From assembly GCA_028714255.1 (NCBI GenBank), contig JAQTMR010000010.1:27406-91405 (forward strand): DNA of 64,000 bases, read 5' to 3'. The stretch comes from Phycisphaerae bacterium (GTDB lineage Bacteria > Planctomycetota > Phycisphaerae > Sedimentisphaerales > Anaerobacaceae). The notes under the pieces are model-generated. The model made no database searches. It saw only the letters and a program-made list of their open reading frames with translations, and was not told where the DNA came from. Below, in pieces: positions 9,559-19,516 of this stretch. How positions within the stretch are numbered: position 1 is the first letter of the stretch; each line of letters begins with the position of its first letter. A program made the translations under genes and the position numbers.

Positions 9559-10122
9559 TTATTTCTTGCGGCGTTTCAGTAACAAGCCTCCCAAACCAAG
9601 CAGGGCCATCGTTGCCGGCTCAGGAACAGCACCAACGTGAATCGCCACCGGTGTCAGATTATCATTGTAAAAGCCGCCGTCCGCGTAAGTGAATTCTGGC
9701 GCCAGCCAAAGGTCATCATCCCAGAAAGTCCCGATAGTAATAATGGTTGAGTCCGGTACATCAGGCACGTGATAATCAAAGCTGTACAATACGCCAGTAG
9801 CGCCCCTTACAGGTATGGTGCCATCACTCGCAAAGAAGTATTCAACCAACTGTCCGCCGGTATTGAGTGAACCGGGCATAGTGCTGGTAAAATTGGCATT
9901 GAATACCTGCGGATTGCTCGCTACACCGCCGGCTCCGCCATCGCTAATTGCATCAATCACCATAGCGATAACATTGACGTCATCCATTATGTTAATCGTG
10001 ATGACATCACTGGGTGAATAGTGGTCTTTGGCGTCAGCCGGGTCAACTTGAAAGTAAGGGGCCGCTGATGCCATTGAAGCCATTCCTAAAACCATCATCA
10101 AAACTACTAACTTCTTCATCAA
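9559..10122 (-). CDS. PEP-CTERM sorting domain protein, copy 1
   Basis: A 187-residue exported protein. It has an N-terminal signal peptide (MMKKLVVLMMVLGMASMASA) and a C-terminal VPEPATMALLGLGGLLLKRR tail, that is, PEP motif, hydrophobic helix and basic end. In this family the tail is recognised by an exosortase for cell-envelope anchoring or release. The middle (FQVDPADAKDHYSPSDVITI and the following strands) looks like an immunoglobulin/cohesin-like beta-sandwich. It is a close paralogue of the protein at 11221-11787: residues around GSLNTGGQLVEYFFASDG are identical. No exosortase gene is in the window. Confidence 0.88.
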   Translation of the reverse strand: MMKKLVVLMMVLGMASMASAAPYFQVDPADAKDHYSPSDVITINIMDDVNVIAMVIDAISDGGAGGVASNPQVFNANFTSTMPGSLNTGGQLVEYFFASDGTIPVRGATGVLYSFDYHVPDVPDSTIITIGTFWDDDLWLAPEFTYADGGFYNDNLTPVAIHVGAVPEPATMALLGLGGLLLKRRKK

Positions 10123-10667
10123 ATTTCTCCTTAAAAAAAATTATTTACTTCAAAATGACATTTTTATCCGCTACTAAAGCGGGATTCCGAAACAATGTTT
10201 TTAACTTAATTAACTTAACATACCTCCTTTCAGAATCACTGATTATGCAGATTGCACACTGGGTGTAATTTTTCTCTGTGTTCACTGTGAACTCTATGGC
10301 TTTTGAAATACTCGGGTTAACCACTGATTACACAGATTCACACCTGTTTATTAGAAACCCTCAAAACCACATAAAAGCGCAAAATAACCGGAACAATGTA
10401 AACTTAAGAGTTTTCCTTACCCCAAAAAACTAAGCGTAAAAAAATAACGCAACCGGTGAGTTTTCCCTTTATCCCCGTTTCTGTGAGTCATCTTTCCCCC
10501 GAAAGATTAAAAGCAGTATATCAGAATGCCCCCGCCAATGCAAGAGAAAAATCGTTCTTTTAAAAAAAATCTTACATTCTTTCAGGGAAGATTAGACGCA
10601 GATTACGCTGATTGCGCTGTTTTTTAATACCATTTTTTGTGGAATAGTCTGTAAAATCAGCGTCTAA
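10123..10667. other. Gap upstream of PEP-CTERM copy 1
   Basis: This holds the 5' region of PEP-CTERM copy 1 and fragments of dispersed repeats, such as CCACTGATTACACAGATTCAC at 10321-10341 and TTAGACGCAGATTACGCTG at 10588-10606. No ORF or RNA gene is supported. Confidence 0.5.
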
Positions 10668-11048
10668 TTATCGCCGGCGGGCTGTTTCAAATATCTTCCG
10701 CTTTACCTCCAGTGATTCACCGAAGTTCAGTAATAAACCGACATCAATATTCGTGGCTTTTAAGTAATTAACCAACTGGGCCTCATGGGCGGGATTAACG
10801 GCACCGACCGCCTTAATCTCCAGTATTACCTTGTCAGCAACAACTATATCCGCGAAGTATTCACCGACGGTTTGTTCGTCATAATATACCAGGATTGGTT
10901 TTTCGGATATAGCATCAAACCCCATTTTACGCAGTTCCAACACCATTGCATTATGATAAACTTTTTCAAGAAAACCGTATCCCAGCTTATTATGAACATT
11001 CTGAGCCGCTTTAATAATCTGTTGGGTCAATTCTTGATGTTTATACAT
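10668..11048 (-). CDS. GxxExxY protein (PD-(D/E)XK nuclease-like fold)
   Basis: A 126-residue protein typical of the GxxExxY family. It contains the signature GYGFLEKVYHNAM (G-x2-E-x2-Y, about residues 24-31) and the PD-(D/E)XK-like core YFADIVVADKVILEIKAVG (D and ExK). Family members are common in genomes with many dispersed repeats, but their function is not established. Here the gene sits between two duplicated PEP-CTERM genes and is bordered on both sides by the AATCAGCGTCTAA-type repeat. That suggests it arrived with, or is maintained by, repeat-mediated recombination. Confidence 0.88.
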   Translation of the reverse strand: MYKHQELTQQIIKAAQNVHNKLGYGFLEKVYHNAMVLELRKMGFDAISEKPILVYYDEQTVGEYFADIVVADKVILEIKAVGAVNPAHEAQLVNYLKATNIDVGLLLNFGESLEVKRKIFETARRR

Positions 11049-11066
11049 TCTTTTTCTCCTTTTTCA

Positions 11067-11220
11067 GCGGAATCTGCGCAGTCAGCGTCTAAAAATAATA
11101 TCTGTTGTGTAAATCAGCGTCCCAAAATCATAACACAAACAGCATTTAAATGAACAAAAAAAAGAGGCAAGCCTAAGGCTTGCCTCTTTTCAACAACTAA
11201 AACTTAAGGTTCCTGGTTAC
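11067..11220 (-). repeat. 3' flank of PEP-CTERM copy 2, homologous to 9400-9558
   Basis: This is the second copy of the duplicated 3' flank: GTCTAAAAATAATA, ATAACACAAA and the terminator hairpin in the same order. Divergence is moderate and greater than in the core of the coding sequences. Confidence 0.7.
11160..11190 (-). terminator. Rho-independent terminator of PEP-CTERM copy 2
   Basis: A hairpin, AGAGGCAAGCC/GGCTTGCCTCT, with flanking A and T tracts, placed as in copy 1. Confidence 0.85.
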
Positions 11221-11787
11221 TTATTTCTTACGTCTAAGTAACAGGCCGCCCAGACCGAGCAGTGCAATTGTTGCCGGCTCAGGAATGCCAACGTGAATCG
11301 CCACCGGTGTGGCATTATCATTGTAGAAGTCGCCGTTCGCGTAAGTGAATTCTGGTGCTAGATACCAATCATCATCCCAGAAAGTCCCGATAGTAATAAT
11401 GGTTGAGTCCGGTACATCAGGTACGTGATATTCAAAGCTGTACAATACGCCAGTAGCGCCCCTTACAGGTATGGTGCCATCACTAGCAAAGAAGTATTCA
11501 ACCAACTGTCCGCCGGTATTGAGTGAACCGGGCATAGTGCTGGTAAAATTGGCATTGAATACCTGTGGCTCGCTGGCCGTACCAATCGCATTACCACCTG
11601 GGTTATCGGTGATTGAATCGATCACCATAGCGATAACAGCGGTGTCATCATACAACTGAATCGTGATGACATCACTCGGTTCATAGTGATCTTTGGCGTC
11701 AGCCGGGTCAACCTGGAAAACAGGTAACGCCATAGCCATCGAGGCCATTCCAAGAACCAAAACAAGAATTAACAACTTCTTCATCAT
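11221..11787 (-). CDS. PEP-CTERM sorting domain protein, copy 2
   Basis: A 188-residue paralogue of the 9559-10122 product. It has a signal peptide (MMKKLLILVLVLGMASMAMA), the same FQVDPADAKDHYEPSDVITI sandwich start, and a C-terminal IPEPATIALLGLGGLLLRRK tail. The segment around GTIPVRGATGVLYSF is almost unchanged, with even codons largely conserved. Differences cluster near residues 45-65 (NPGGNAIGTASEPQ) and just before the tail. Recent duplication or gene conversion is the simplest reading. Role in the envelope is unknown. Confidence 0.88.
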   Translation of the reverse strand: MMKKLLILVLVLGMASMAMALPVFQVDPADAKDHYEPSDVITIQLYDDTAVIAMVIDSITDNPGGNAIGTASEPQVFNANFTSTMPGSLNTGGQLVEYFFASDGTIPVRGATGVLYSFEYHVPDVPDSTIITIGTFWDDDWYLAPEFTYANGDFYNDNATPVAIHVGIPEPATIALLGLGGLLLRRKK

Positions 11788-11939
11788 CTTCTCCTTTCAA
11801 CTTTTCACCGCCTCAAAACACCCTCCACACACAGGTACTTCGAAGCAGCCAATATTATTTACAATTTTCAAACCTTTACATCAAAATCTGATGATGGTGG
11901 GCACTGGGCCCACCATCATCTGTATTTACATTTAACTTA

Positions 11940-13052
11940 TCACGGACACTTCAGCCACGGGCAAGTTTGCCTGAATGGCGAACCCCACCCACTGATCAAA
12001 GCAGTCAGTGCACCAACGTCACTGGTGTTTACCCTGCCGTCACCATTTAAGTCATTACAGGGCTTACATGTAGTAGAGCCGACAGCAGTTGTGCACCTGA
12101 ACGGAGAGCCTAAACCGCTAATGAAACTAGTCAATGCGCCAACGTCACTAGTGTTTACTCTCGTATCGCCATTGACATTGCCGAGGCATGCTGGTGTCTC
12201 ATTTTGACAACACGGCTTGCCCAAATTGGGACCTGTCAGGAAGCACCAGATTGGTCCTGCGTTTGGATCGCCGCAGGAATTCTTCTCAACGATTTGCCAG
12301 TAATACTTCGTATAGACGGTCGTTACCGTAGCATAGGTCGTTGTGCCTACCGGTATGCCGGAAGCTACCAGCGGCGGTGGGGTCGTAGTGCCGAAATAAA
12401 CGTCCTGTGTGGCCGTATTGGCGCCAGGAGTCCAGCTAAGTATCGGATTTGGTGCTATGCATGTTGCACTGGCCGCTGGTGTCGGATTCGTTGCTACATC
12501 AGGCACTGGCGGGCACGGTGATATCTTTCCGCTGCACAGCGTAACAGTCGGGACCTCATCAGGGCTTTCCATAACAACGCCGCCGCGGGCTCCGTTCTCG
12601 GTAACATAGTAATTGCAATCAATTCCTGGAACGTTAGCGTAGAACTTCAGCAAAACACCGCTCAAACCCGGCTGCATGCCGAAACCTGCGCACGGGTCGC
12701 TTTCATAGCATGGGTCATTGGTATAGAGCGAACCCATCTCAACTGTAACACTGGAGCCGGGGATACTGCCGGGAGCGTAAGGCGTGTTGTAGTCGGTAAT
12801 AGTACCGTCATCAATCACGATTTGGCCAGGATAAATCCTGTAATTCGCATCCACCATTTCTACCTTTGTGATGGTGGCGCCATTGTCGACGGTGATGTCC
12901 AGGCCGAACGCCCGAATCAAATTCGCATCACTTAAGTACGACACCGTAACGCAATTGGCGTCATCATCGCAGGTGATGGCTACATTTGATTCCACTGCCA
13001 TCGCCGGAACCGCCATAAGCAGCACCAGAAAAAATAATACGATTTTCCTCAT
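11940..13052 (-). CDS. Secreted protein with cohesin-like, Fn3-like and dockerin-like regions
   Basis: A 370-residue exported protein with signal peptide MRKIVLFFLVLLMAVPAMA. Residues about 20-185 form a beta-rich region with a cohesin-like pattern (IRAFGLDITVDNGATITKVE). Residues about 190-275 look like a fibronectin-III-like domain (DVYFGTT, YYWQIVEKN). The C-terminus carries two dockerin-type loops, GNVNGDTRVNTSDVGALTSF and DLNGDGRVNTSDVGALTALI, separated by a Cys-rich linker. It may take part in calcium-dependent surface complexes. Domain names other than dockerin are inferred from pattern only. Confidence 0.8.
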   Translation of the reverse strand: MRKIVLFFLVLLMAVPAMAVESNVAITCDDDANCVTVSYLSDANLIRAFGLDITVDNGATITKVEMVDANYRIYPGQIVIDDGTITDYNTPYAPGSIPGSSVTVEMGSLYTNDPCYESDPCAGFGMQPGLSGVLLKFYANVPGIDCNYYVTENGARGGVVMESPDEVPTVTLCSGKISPCPPVPDVATNPTPAASATCIAPNPILSWTPGANTATQDVYFGTTTPPPLVASGIPVGTTTYATVTTVYTKYYWQIVEKNSCGDPNAGPIWCFLTGPNLGKPCCQNETPACLGNVNGDTRVNTSDVGALTSFISGLGSPFRCTTAVGSTTCKPCNDLNGDGRVNTSDVGALTALISGWGSPFRQTCPWLKCP

Positions 13053-13571
13053 AATACACCTTTCCTTTCTTTTCTTCTTATCGCAGAGCTACACAACTCC
13101 GCATCTTGGTCTTTTCTCATCTCATAGGAATTTGTAATTTCAATATATCTGGTACGAATGCTTGTTTTCATACTTGAGCACAATGCCTAACCTGACAGAA
13201 ATAGACGGCCAGAAAAGACATCTATTTGTTGCTCTTCTGTCTCCTCCTTTCCCGCCAGTTGGCGAAAGTTCGTGCCAAAAAGCTCCTTAGCACAGTGTTT
13301 CTTATTGTGAAGGTTGAGTGTAAGGTATCATAAGCTCTCAAAAAAATCAAGGAAAAATTGCAAAAAAAATCAAAAAAATCAGGAAAATCCAAAAATTCAG
13401 GGTAAACGTTTGATTTTTATGGGAACATTGTGAGGAGACATTCTTTGGCTGTTAATTTGGGCAAATACGCCTTTTTGGGTTGTTTTTAACCATTTTTCCC
13501 ATTTCAAGTCAGGATTTCGCCGGAAAAATTATTTTTTCGCTATTTTACCCCTTTTTTGTTATTTTGCCGCT
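13053..13571. other. Divergent intergenic region before rodA
   Basis: This region contains a short perfect stem, CGCCA-GT-TGGCG, at 13253-13264 and AT-rich sequence from 13320 to 13560. I checked it for a cyclic-di-GMP-type riboswitch and found no convincing match. No ORF is supported. Confidence 0.45.
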
Positions 13572-14840
13572 ATGTATAAATTCCTTACAGGCTGGCTTCT
13601 GGCCGTGAGATTAACACTGCTCGCCGCTACACTAGCCCTGCTTTTGTTGGGCATAGCAGTCATTTACGCGATTGGCTGCCCGGATTCCTCCGCCATAGCT
13701 TTAGCGAAGGCGGAACAGGCCGGCCCTGATGACCAAACCGGCGATTTGGCTAATCTCTGGAAAAAACAGGCCGTATTTGCAGCCATGGGAATGGTTGGCT
13801 TCATCGCTGTTAACCTTGTCAATTATAGGCGATTAGGGGTATTGAGCGGAGGGATATACGCATTTATGCTGGCCCTTTTGGCCGTCTTACTGCTCGATAA
13901 AGTTGTAGATATTCCCTTTATCCCTGTTATTAATAACGCTCGCCGGTGGATAAAAATTGGAAGTGCCCTGCAGTTTCAGCCGTCTGAGTTTTGCAAACCG
14001 GCTTACATCCTCGCTCTTGCCTGGTACCTCAGGTACAGAAGCAACTATCGAAATTTCAGCGCCCTAATCGGCCCTTTCATCCTGACACTGCTGCCGATGC
14101 TTCTGATTCTGTTTGAACCAGACTTGGGTACGGTGCTTCTGATGATGCCCATTTTGTTTATGATGCTGTTTGTCGCCGGAGCCAAAGGCAAACACCTGTT
14201 ACTTATTATATTGATGGCGATGCTGTTTAGTCCCCTGCTGTGGAGGGAGATGAAACCTTATCAGAGAATCAGAATAAGCAGCGTTTTGTTACAGAGCGAC
14301 TGGATTCAGAAAAAAGCCGAACAGTACCCTGCTCTCGGCGAAATCCTGGTCGGAAAAAAATTCAACGCAAAACAATGGGAGAGCCAGTGGGGTTATCATT
14401 TGACACGTTCGAAATTTGCCGTTGCTTCCGGCGGATTGACTGGGTACGGCTTTCGGCAGGGACCTTTTATCAAATATGATTTTCTCGTCCATAGACACAA
14501 CGATTTCATATTCTCCGTTATCGCCCACCAGTGGGGCTTTCTCGGCTGCCTCGGCCTGTTTGGACTTTACGCCGTTATTATCAGTTGCGGCCTGGAAATC
14601 GCGGCGCACAATTCTGACCCGTTCGGAAAATTGCTTGCGGTCGGAATCGTGGTGATGTTTGCCGTTGAGGTTATCGTCAATATAGGTATGGCTATAGGGC
14701 TAATGCCTATCACTGGCCTGACTTTGCCGTTGGTAAGCTACGGCGGCTCAAGCCTGCTGGTTAGTATGATTTCTATAGGCCTGCTAAATAATGTCGGAAG
14801 GTGTAGGCCTTTTACTATTGCTCGAAAACCATTTGAGTAA
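13572..14840 (+). CDS. rodA: SEDS-family peptidoglycan polymerase RodA/FtsW
   Basis: A 422-residue multi-spanning membrane protein with about ten hydrophobic segments. Recognisable SEDS motifs are KIGSALQFQPSEFCKPAYIL, the extracellular loop GYGFRQGPFIKYDFLVHRHN, and NDFIFSVIAHQWGFLG near residue 310, with the conserved Asp needed for glycosyltransferase activity in the family. The end has GLTLPLVSYGGSSLL. An RodA-like rather than FtsW-like assignment is favoured by overall similarity but is not certain. No class B PBP gene is adjacent. It converges on murJ, 17 bases away, so two lipid II-related functions sit side by side. Confidence 0.87.
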   Translation: MYKFLTGWLLAVRLTLLAATLALLLLGIAVIYAIGCPDSSAIALAKAEQAGPDDQTGDLANLWKKQAVFAAMGMVGFIAVNLVNYRRLGVLSGGIYAFMLALLAVLLLDKVVDIPFIPVINNARRWIKIGSALQFQPSEFCKPAYILALAWYLRYRSNYRNFSALIGPFILTLLPMLLILFEPDLGTVLLMMPILFMMLFVAGAKGKHLLLIILMAMLFSPLLWREMKPYQRIRISSVLLQSDWIQKKAEQYPALGEILVGKKFNAKQWESQWGYHLTRSKFAVASGGLTGYGFRQGPFIKYDFLVHRHNDFIFSVIAHQWGFLGCLGLFGLYAVIISCGLEIAAHNSDPFGKLLAVGIVVMFAVEVIVNIGMAIGLMPITGLTLPLVSYGGSSLLVSMISIGLLNNVGRCRPFTIARKPFE

Positions 14841-14857
14841 TCAGCTCGTGTCTTTCG

Positions 14858-16537
14858 TCATTTCCCCTGCTGGGAAATGTCTGTTTCTTTCACGGCTTTT
14901 ATGCTGCCCATTAATTCTCCCAGTTCAGGCGCACCGAGAAGCCACACCACCGTAAAAAAGCTAATTGCCCCTGCTGGTATGCACACCGCAACCACTATCC
15001 AGTTCCGAACGCCCCCAAGCTGATATTGCAGTAGGTACACTACCGCCGCCATAGCCGCACTGCCGGCAATTGTGCGCAAAACACTTATCAATATCTTTCG
15101 GCCTCCGAAGTTCCCGACTTCTCCGCCGCTGCCCTGTCGAAGGTTCAGACGCCTGCGCAGCAAATACAATAAAACTACCGCATTGATGATAAATGTAATC
15201 GCCGTCGAAAGACCGAAAGCCCCTGCCCCCAAAGATGGTATCCACAGCATTGTTACTAACATCCCTAAATTCAAAAACACCAGCCAGCAGGAAATCTTCA
15301 GCGGCGTAACCGTATCTTTGAACGAATAAAACGCCCGTGTCAGTATCAGATAGCTGCAATAGGCCGGCATACCCAACGCATACATCTTAAGGATAAAGGC
15401 TGATTGTTCTGCGTCCGCTGCCGTAAAGTTCCGCCGCATATAAATAAGTTTTATAATCGGTTCCGCCAGAATGAATAGCCCCACACCTGTTGATATCCCC
15501 TCCATCAAGGCCAGCCGTAACGCCCGCCCGATACTGTCGCACAGGTTCCGGATGTCCCCGCGGGCTGCGTATCGAGTCAATAGCGGAAAGACCGCCACAC
15601 CTACCGGGATAGCCAGCACTCCCATAGGAAACTGATATAGCGCCCTCGCCGCATTGACCCGAACGATGACGCCCTCGGCCAGCGGACGTTGCAGCACCCA
15701 CCCGAATATATTAATTGTCGGATGCGCAGAAACAGCAGTTAAATTCCACGAGATTATCGTAGCTAATAATTCCGAAATCTGCAAAAACCCCAGCCCCAGC
15801 AGCACCGGCGCAAGTAATTTCACCATAGGTTTTATACCTGATTCCACAGGTCTTAACCGCAACTTCAGTGAAAAGCCGCTTTTGTGCAGAAGCCATAATA
15901 CCGCCGCGAGCTGAACGACCCCTGCCGATGTCACGCTGATAGCGACAATTATAAGTCTGTCGGATAGCTCCTCTCTTAGAGCCGGTGCTACCCACCACGC
16001 TGCGGTTATGCCGAAGATATTGAGTATAATCGGCGCCGCCGCCGGGTAGGCAAAGTGTCCCCTGCAGTTAAGTGCCGCCGACCCCATCGCCAGCAGGCAC
16101 ACCGTAACCATATATGGAAACATAATCGACGCCAGAATCATCAGAAGTTTCCGGTCTTCCGGCCCCGGCAATAACGCCGTGATAAGAAAAATAACTTCCG
16201 CCGCCAACATAATCACTGTTAGCGTCACTGCCAGAAGTGCCAGTGCGTTTGAAAGAAGTTTGCACGCCTTTTCAAAACCGCTTCTTTCAGAAGTCTCCGT
16301 AAATATAGGCACGAACGCCGAGGTCAAAGCGCCTTCGCCGAACAGCCGACGGAACAAATTCGGAATCTGAAAAGCAAGACCATAAGCATCAGTTAGTCGA
16401 TTAGCCCCCAGTGACGTGATGGCCATATCACGCAGCATCCCGAATACCCGTGAAACCAGCGTTATGACCGCAACTGTCTTGGCCGAGCCGAAGAAGTGTT
16501 CCCGTTCAGTATGTTCATCGTGAAGTTTTGTATTCAT
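14858..16537 (-). CDS. murJ: Lipid II flippase MurJ
   Basis: A 559-residue MVF/MATE-type membrane protein of normal MurJ length. Family features include the N-terminal VSRVFGMLRDMAITSLGAN, IPNLFRRLFGEGALTSAFVP (about residues 55-75), and conserved Arg/Glu residues in the central cavity region. In other bacteria MurJ moves lipid-linked peptidoglycan precursors across the inner membrane. Together with the convergent RodA it indicates that this organism makes peptidoglycan. The ATG at 16537 gives the expected cytoplasmic N-terminus. Confidence 0.92.
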   Translation of the reverse strand: MNTKLHDEHTEREHFFGSAKTVAVITLVSRVFGMLRDMAITSLGANRLTDAYGLAFQIPNLFRRLFGEGALTSAFVPIFTETSERSGFEKACKLLSNALALLAVTLTVIMLAAEVIFLITALLPGPEDRKLLMILASIMFPYMVTVCLLAMGSAALNCRGHFAYPAAAPIILNIFGITAAWWVAPALREELSDRLIIVAISVTSAGVVQLAAVLWLLHKSGFSLKLRLRPVESGIKPMVKLLAPVLLGLGFLQISELLATIISWNLTAVSAHPTINIFGWVLQRPLAEGVIVRVNAARALYQFPMGVLAIPVGVAVFPLLTRYAARGDIRNLCDSIGRALRLALMEGISTGVGLFILAEPIIKLIYMRRNFTAADAEQSAFILKMYALGMPAYCSYLILTRAFYSFKDTVTPLKISCWLVFLNLGMLVTMLWIPSLGAGAFGLSTAITFIINAVVLLYLLRRRLNLRQGSGGEVGNFGGRKILISVLRTIAGSAAMAAVVYLLQYQLGGVRNWIVVAVCIPAGAISFFTVVWLLGAPELGELMGSIKAVKETDISQQGK

Positions 16538-16847
16538 ATAAACAACTCAGCTTACTATACAGAAAAAGATTAAATTGTCAAAAATCCTCTTTTAGCTTCG
16601 AATATAAACTCGCACTTCCGAAAAAATCGCCCGTATAAGCAAAAAAACTGATTGGGTGCCTAAAATAGACACTTTAGCCGTAGATAATACCTAAAGCACG
16701 CGGGGTAATCGCCCGAAATATTCGTTGTTAAATGATGTTTTTTGAGGCGGTATCCTGATTTTGTGGACCTATAAACGCTTTTATTCCTATGTATGCGTTC
16801 TATACAGCTGTACGCAAAATGATAACCTGCTTCATCGGAGGCTGTAA
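16538..16847. other. Divergent intergenic region murJ / TPR gene
   Basis: This contains upstream sequence for both divergent genes. The only clear element is GGAGG at 16837-16841, six bases before the TPR gene ATG. No repeat or RNA gene was recognised. Confidence 0.5.
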
Positions 16848-19262
16848 ATGCTTAAGAAGCGGCTTTTTTTAGTAGCTTTTGCGATGCTTATCTTTTGCCC
16901 TTTCCAGACTTGGGCAAGAGACGCTTCGGATTCGGAACGCTATTTTTCTCCATCTCTAGGGCAAAAATTCTATGAAATAGCTTATGAACTGGCCAACCCT
17001 GTTCCGAGCGATAAAGATATTAACGGACCAGAAGTCGAACAGGCCGTTACTTTCTTAAATGCCACACTCGAATTGGACAACAGAGCTAACTACGTTTACC
17101 CCCTGCTGATTAAACTTGTCGCTCAACACCCATCCGGGCAGGATTATTCTGACATGGTACAGAAAGTACTTGCGCGGTACCTGGATGAGTCTGCCGATTT
17201 TGAGCCGGCTCGACAAGCGGTTCAGTATCTGCTCGAAAGGCTCGACTCGCGTGAGCAGAGGGAACAGCTTCTTACTGATTTATTGCAGAATTTAGGCGGC
17301 AAAAACGACCGCTTCGATTCTGAGTTAGCTACTTTGCTTGGGTTGTTGCTGACTGAAAAGGCCGATACCAACACCGCTCAATCTGTTTTCATTCAGGCCC
17401 TTAACAGTAATAAATACAATAAGCTGGCTTTTGCACAACTCGCTGAAATTATGCCTGAACAGATATCGCCGGCGATGTACCTTGAACACTTCAGATTAGC
17501 GTTAAGTGAAAATCCGCTCGATTTGGAAACTGCCCTCGCCTTTGCGCGATACGCCGAACAGATTCAGCTTTACCAGACCGCCGCAGATGCCTACAAACAT
17601 TGTGCCGAGCTATTCAGTTATCTTTATCCTTCGCAGCTCCTGCCGCCTTATATCTACCTTCCCTGGATGCTCAGCAACTACAACACCCCGCGAAATCAGC
17701 ATGACTGTTTGCAAATTGCCTCTCAACTTCGCCAGAATGGACAATTCGACCTGCTTGCCGAAGCTATTGCCGCCAAAGCCGCTGCGAAAATCGGCAATAC
17801 CGAACAGGCCAACCAGATATTCCAGACCGCCGAGCAAAAAATCAATAATCAGCCATCACTGATTGATAATCAGTCTATCGCTTGGTTTTATTGTTTCGCC
17901 TATCCGGATGTGAACAAAGCGCTCGACTGGGCCAACAAGGCTTACTCGACGGAACCCAACTCACCGACAGCCGCTGCTCTTTTGGCCTATTCGCTTGTGA
18001 TGAACGAACAAATAGATTGGACCAAACCGCTTATCGAAAACTATGAGCATAACCAAATCGCCGATTTAACTCTCGCACTGATTCAACTGACCCAGGGAGA
18101 AAAAGATTCAGCTATAGAGAACCTGAAGTTGGCAATCGATATTGACCCGGGCTCGCTCGAGGCTGGATACGCCAGACAAATCCTTAGCCGTAATGGCGGA
18201 GAATATATTCCGTCCATTGACCCTGATATAACACTGACAGCCTTGAGAGGTACATTCGGAGAGGCGATTGTCCCCGCATTCGTTAAGCCGGACGAAATTA
18301 TTTCCGCACGATTGAACTTCCGAGGCAGCGAGTTTTCTTATGGTGTCGGATTCGACAGCACTGTCGCGATTACAAATAACTCTTCAGAGCCGCTTGTAAT
18401 CTCCGACGACGGATTATTCACAGGCTATCTCAGAGTCGATGCCAACATTACAGGCGACCTCAATAAATATATCCCCAACCTCGCCTCTCTCAAAATTAGG
18501 CCTGCTTCTCCCATCAAGCCCGGCAGCAGCCTTTTTGTTCCTTTACATCTGCAAACTGCCGAGCTTTGGCAGATGTTGTTTACATATCCCCAGGCGTCCG
18601 TTAACATAGAATTTACCCTTTACCTTGACCCTGTAACCACCGGCGATGGCCGAGTAATCAGCCACATACCTGACTTAAAACCGACCACGGCTGTCGTGAA
18701 GCGTTCCGGAATCGACATTACAGGCAGATACCTGCGAAATCGGCTTACTACCCTCACTAAGGGTCAGCAGGGCCAGAAAATTAAAACCGCCCAGCTTTTT
18801 GTCGGCCTTCTTATGGAGCAATATGCGATGGCAGGCCGTGAGCCGTTTTATAAATTCATCTATGCCGACTGGATGCCGCCTTTACTGAAATCCGCACTCG
18901 TATATAACCTCGCCTCGGATGATTGGGTCGCTAAGGTAAATGCTATGACTGATATGACTTCTATGCCGCTGGACTATGAATTCACAAGCGCACTGGCGGA
19001 AAATCTGAATGATACTCACTGGCCAATTCGTTTAATGACTATGTACCTGCTGGCCAAAAATCCGAACAGCAATTTCACTAAGGTTCTCGATTGGACTGCC
19101 AAATACGATTCGAACACTCTTGTCCGCGATATGGCTATCGCCCTCGGCGGCACTCCTCCTCCGCCCCCGGATCAGGATCAATCGGCTCAGCCGACTCAAA
19201 CCAGTACTCAGCAGCAGTCTGCTCAGCAGCAACAACCCCTGTCGCAACGCTTGACCGACTAA
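16848..19262 (+). CDS. Exported TPR-repeat protein of unknown function
   Basis: An 804-residue protein with a signal peptide ending near FQTWA and a strong Shine-Dalgarno. Residues about 50-450 are helical tetratricopeptide-like repeats, for example AVTFLNATLELDNRANYVYP and SAIENLKLAIDIDPGSLEAG. Residues about 460-640 are beta-rich (SSEPLVISDDGLFTGYLRVD), resembling an Ig-like module. Residues about 650-770 are again helical, with HEAT-like pairs. The tail is Pro- and Gln-rich, from PPPPPDQ to the end. Such exported TPR proteins often scaffold envelope complexes, but no specific partner is suggested. The gene is monocistronic. Confidence 0.7.
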   Translation: MLKKRLFLVAFAMLIFCPFQTWARDASDSERYFSPSLGQKFYEIAYELANPVPSDKDINGPEVEQAVTFLNATLELDNRANYVYPLLIKLVAQHPSGQDYSDMVQKVLARYLDESADFEPARQAVQYLLERLDSREQREQLLTDLLQNLGGKNDRFDSELATLLGLLLTEKADTNTAQSVFIQALNSNKYNKLAFAQLAEIMPEQISPAMYLEHFRLALSENPLDLETALAFARYAEQIQLYQTAADAYKHCAELFSYLYPSQLLPPYIYLPWMLSNYNTPRNQHDCLQIASQLRQNGQFDLLAEAIAAKAAAKIGNTEQANQIFQTAEQKINNQPSLIDNQSIAWFYCFAYPDVNKALDWANKAYSTEPNSPTAAALLAYSLVMNEQIDWTKPLIENYEHNQIADLTLALIQLTQGEKDSAIENLKLAIDIDPGSLEAGYARQILSRNGGEYIPSIDPDITLTALRGTFGEAIVPAFVKPDEIISARLNFRGSEFSYGVGFDSTVAITNNSSEPLVISDDGLFTGYLRVDANITGDLNKYIPNLASLKIRPASPIKPGSSLFVPLHLQTAELWQMLFTYPQASVNIEFTLYLDPVTTGDGRVISHIPDLKPTTAVVKRSGIDITGRYLRNRLTTLTKGQQGQKIKTAQLFVGLLMEQYAMAGREPFYKFIYADWMPPLLKSALVYNLASDDWVAKVNAMTDMTSMPLDYEFTSALAENLNDTHWPIRLMTMYLLAKNPNSNFTKVLDWTAKYDSNTLVRDMAIALGGTPPPPPDQDQSAQPTQTSTQQQSAQQQQPLSQRLTD

Positions 19263-19516
19263 CCCGCTGAACCAAACATCTAAAATCTGCTCCGTATTCT
19301 TGTGTTGCTTAGATACTTTTTTCCACTGCTCACCTGCTCTACTGTTCTACTTTCTCCGCTTCGGTCGGCTTACGGAAATTTATCCTGTGGACAACAGCAA
19401 ACCACTTTTCAATTCTTTATTCTCAACTCTCTACTCTCAACTTACTATTTTCTCCGCCTTTGGCGGCTGGCCTCCGGCAGCAACAGCGCATCTGAACAAT
19501 TGGCCCGACTATCGAA

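Noticed and set aside
13200..13340. Riboswitch (cyclic-di-GMP type) upstream of the dockerin gene
   Set aside because: A short stem and purine-rich stretch exist, but the conserved GEMM core is missing.
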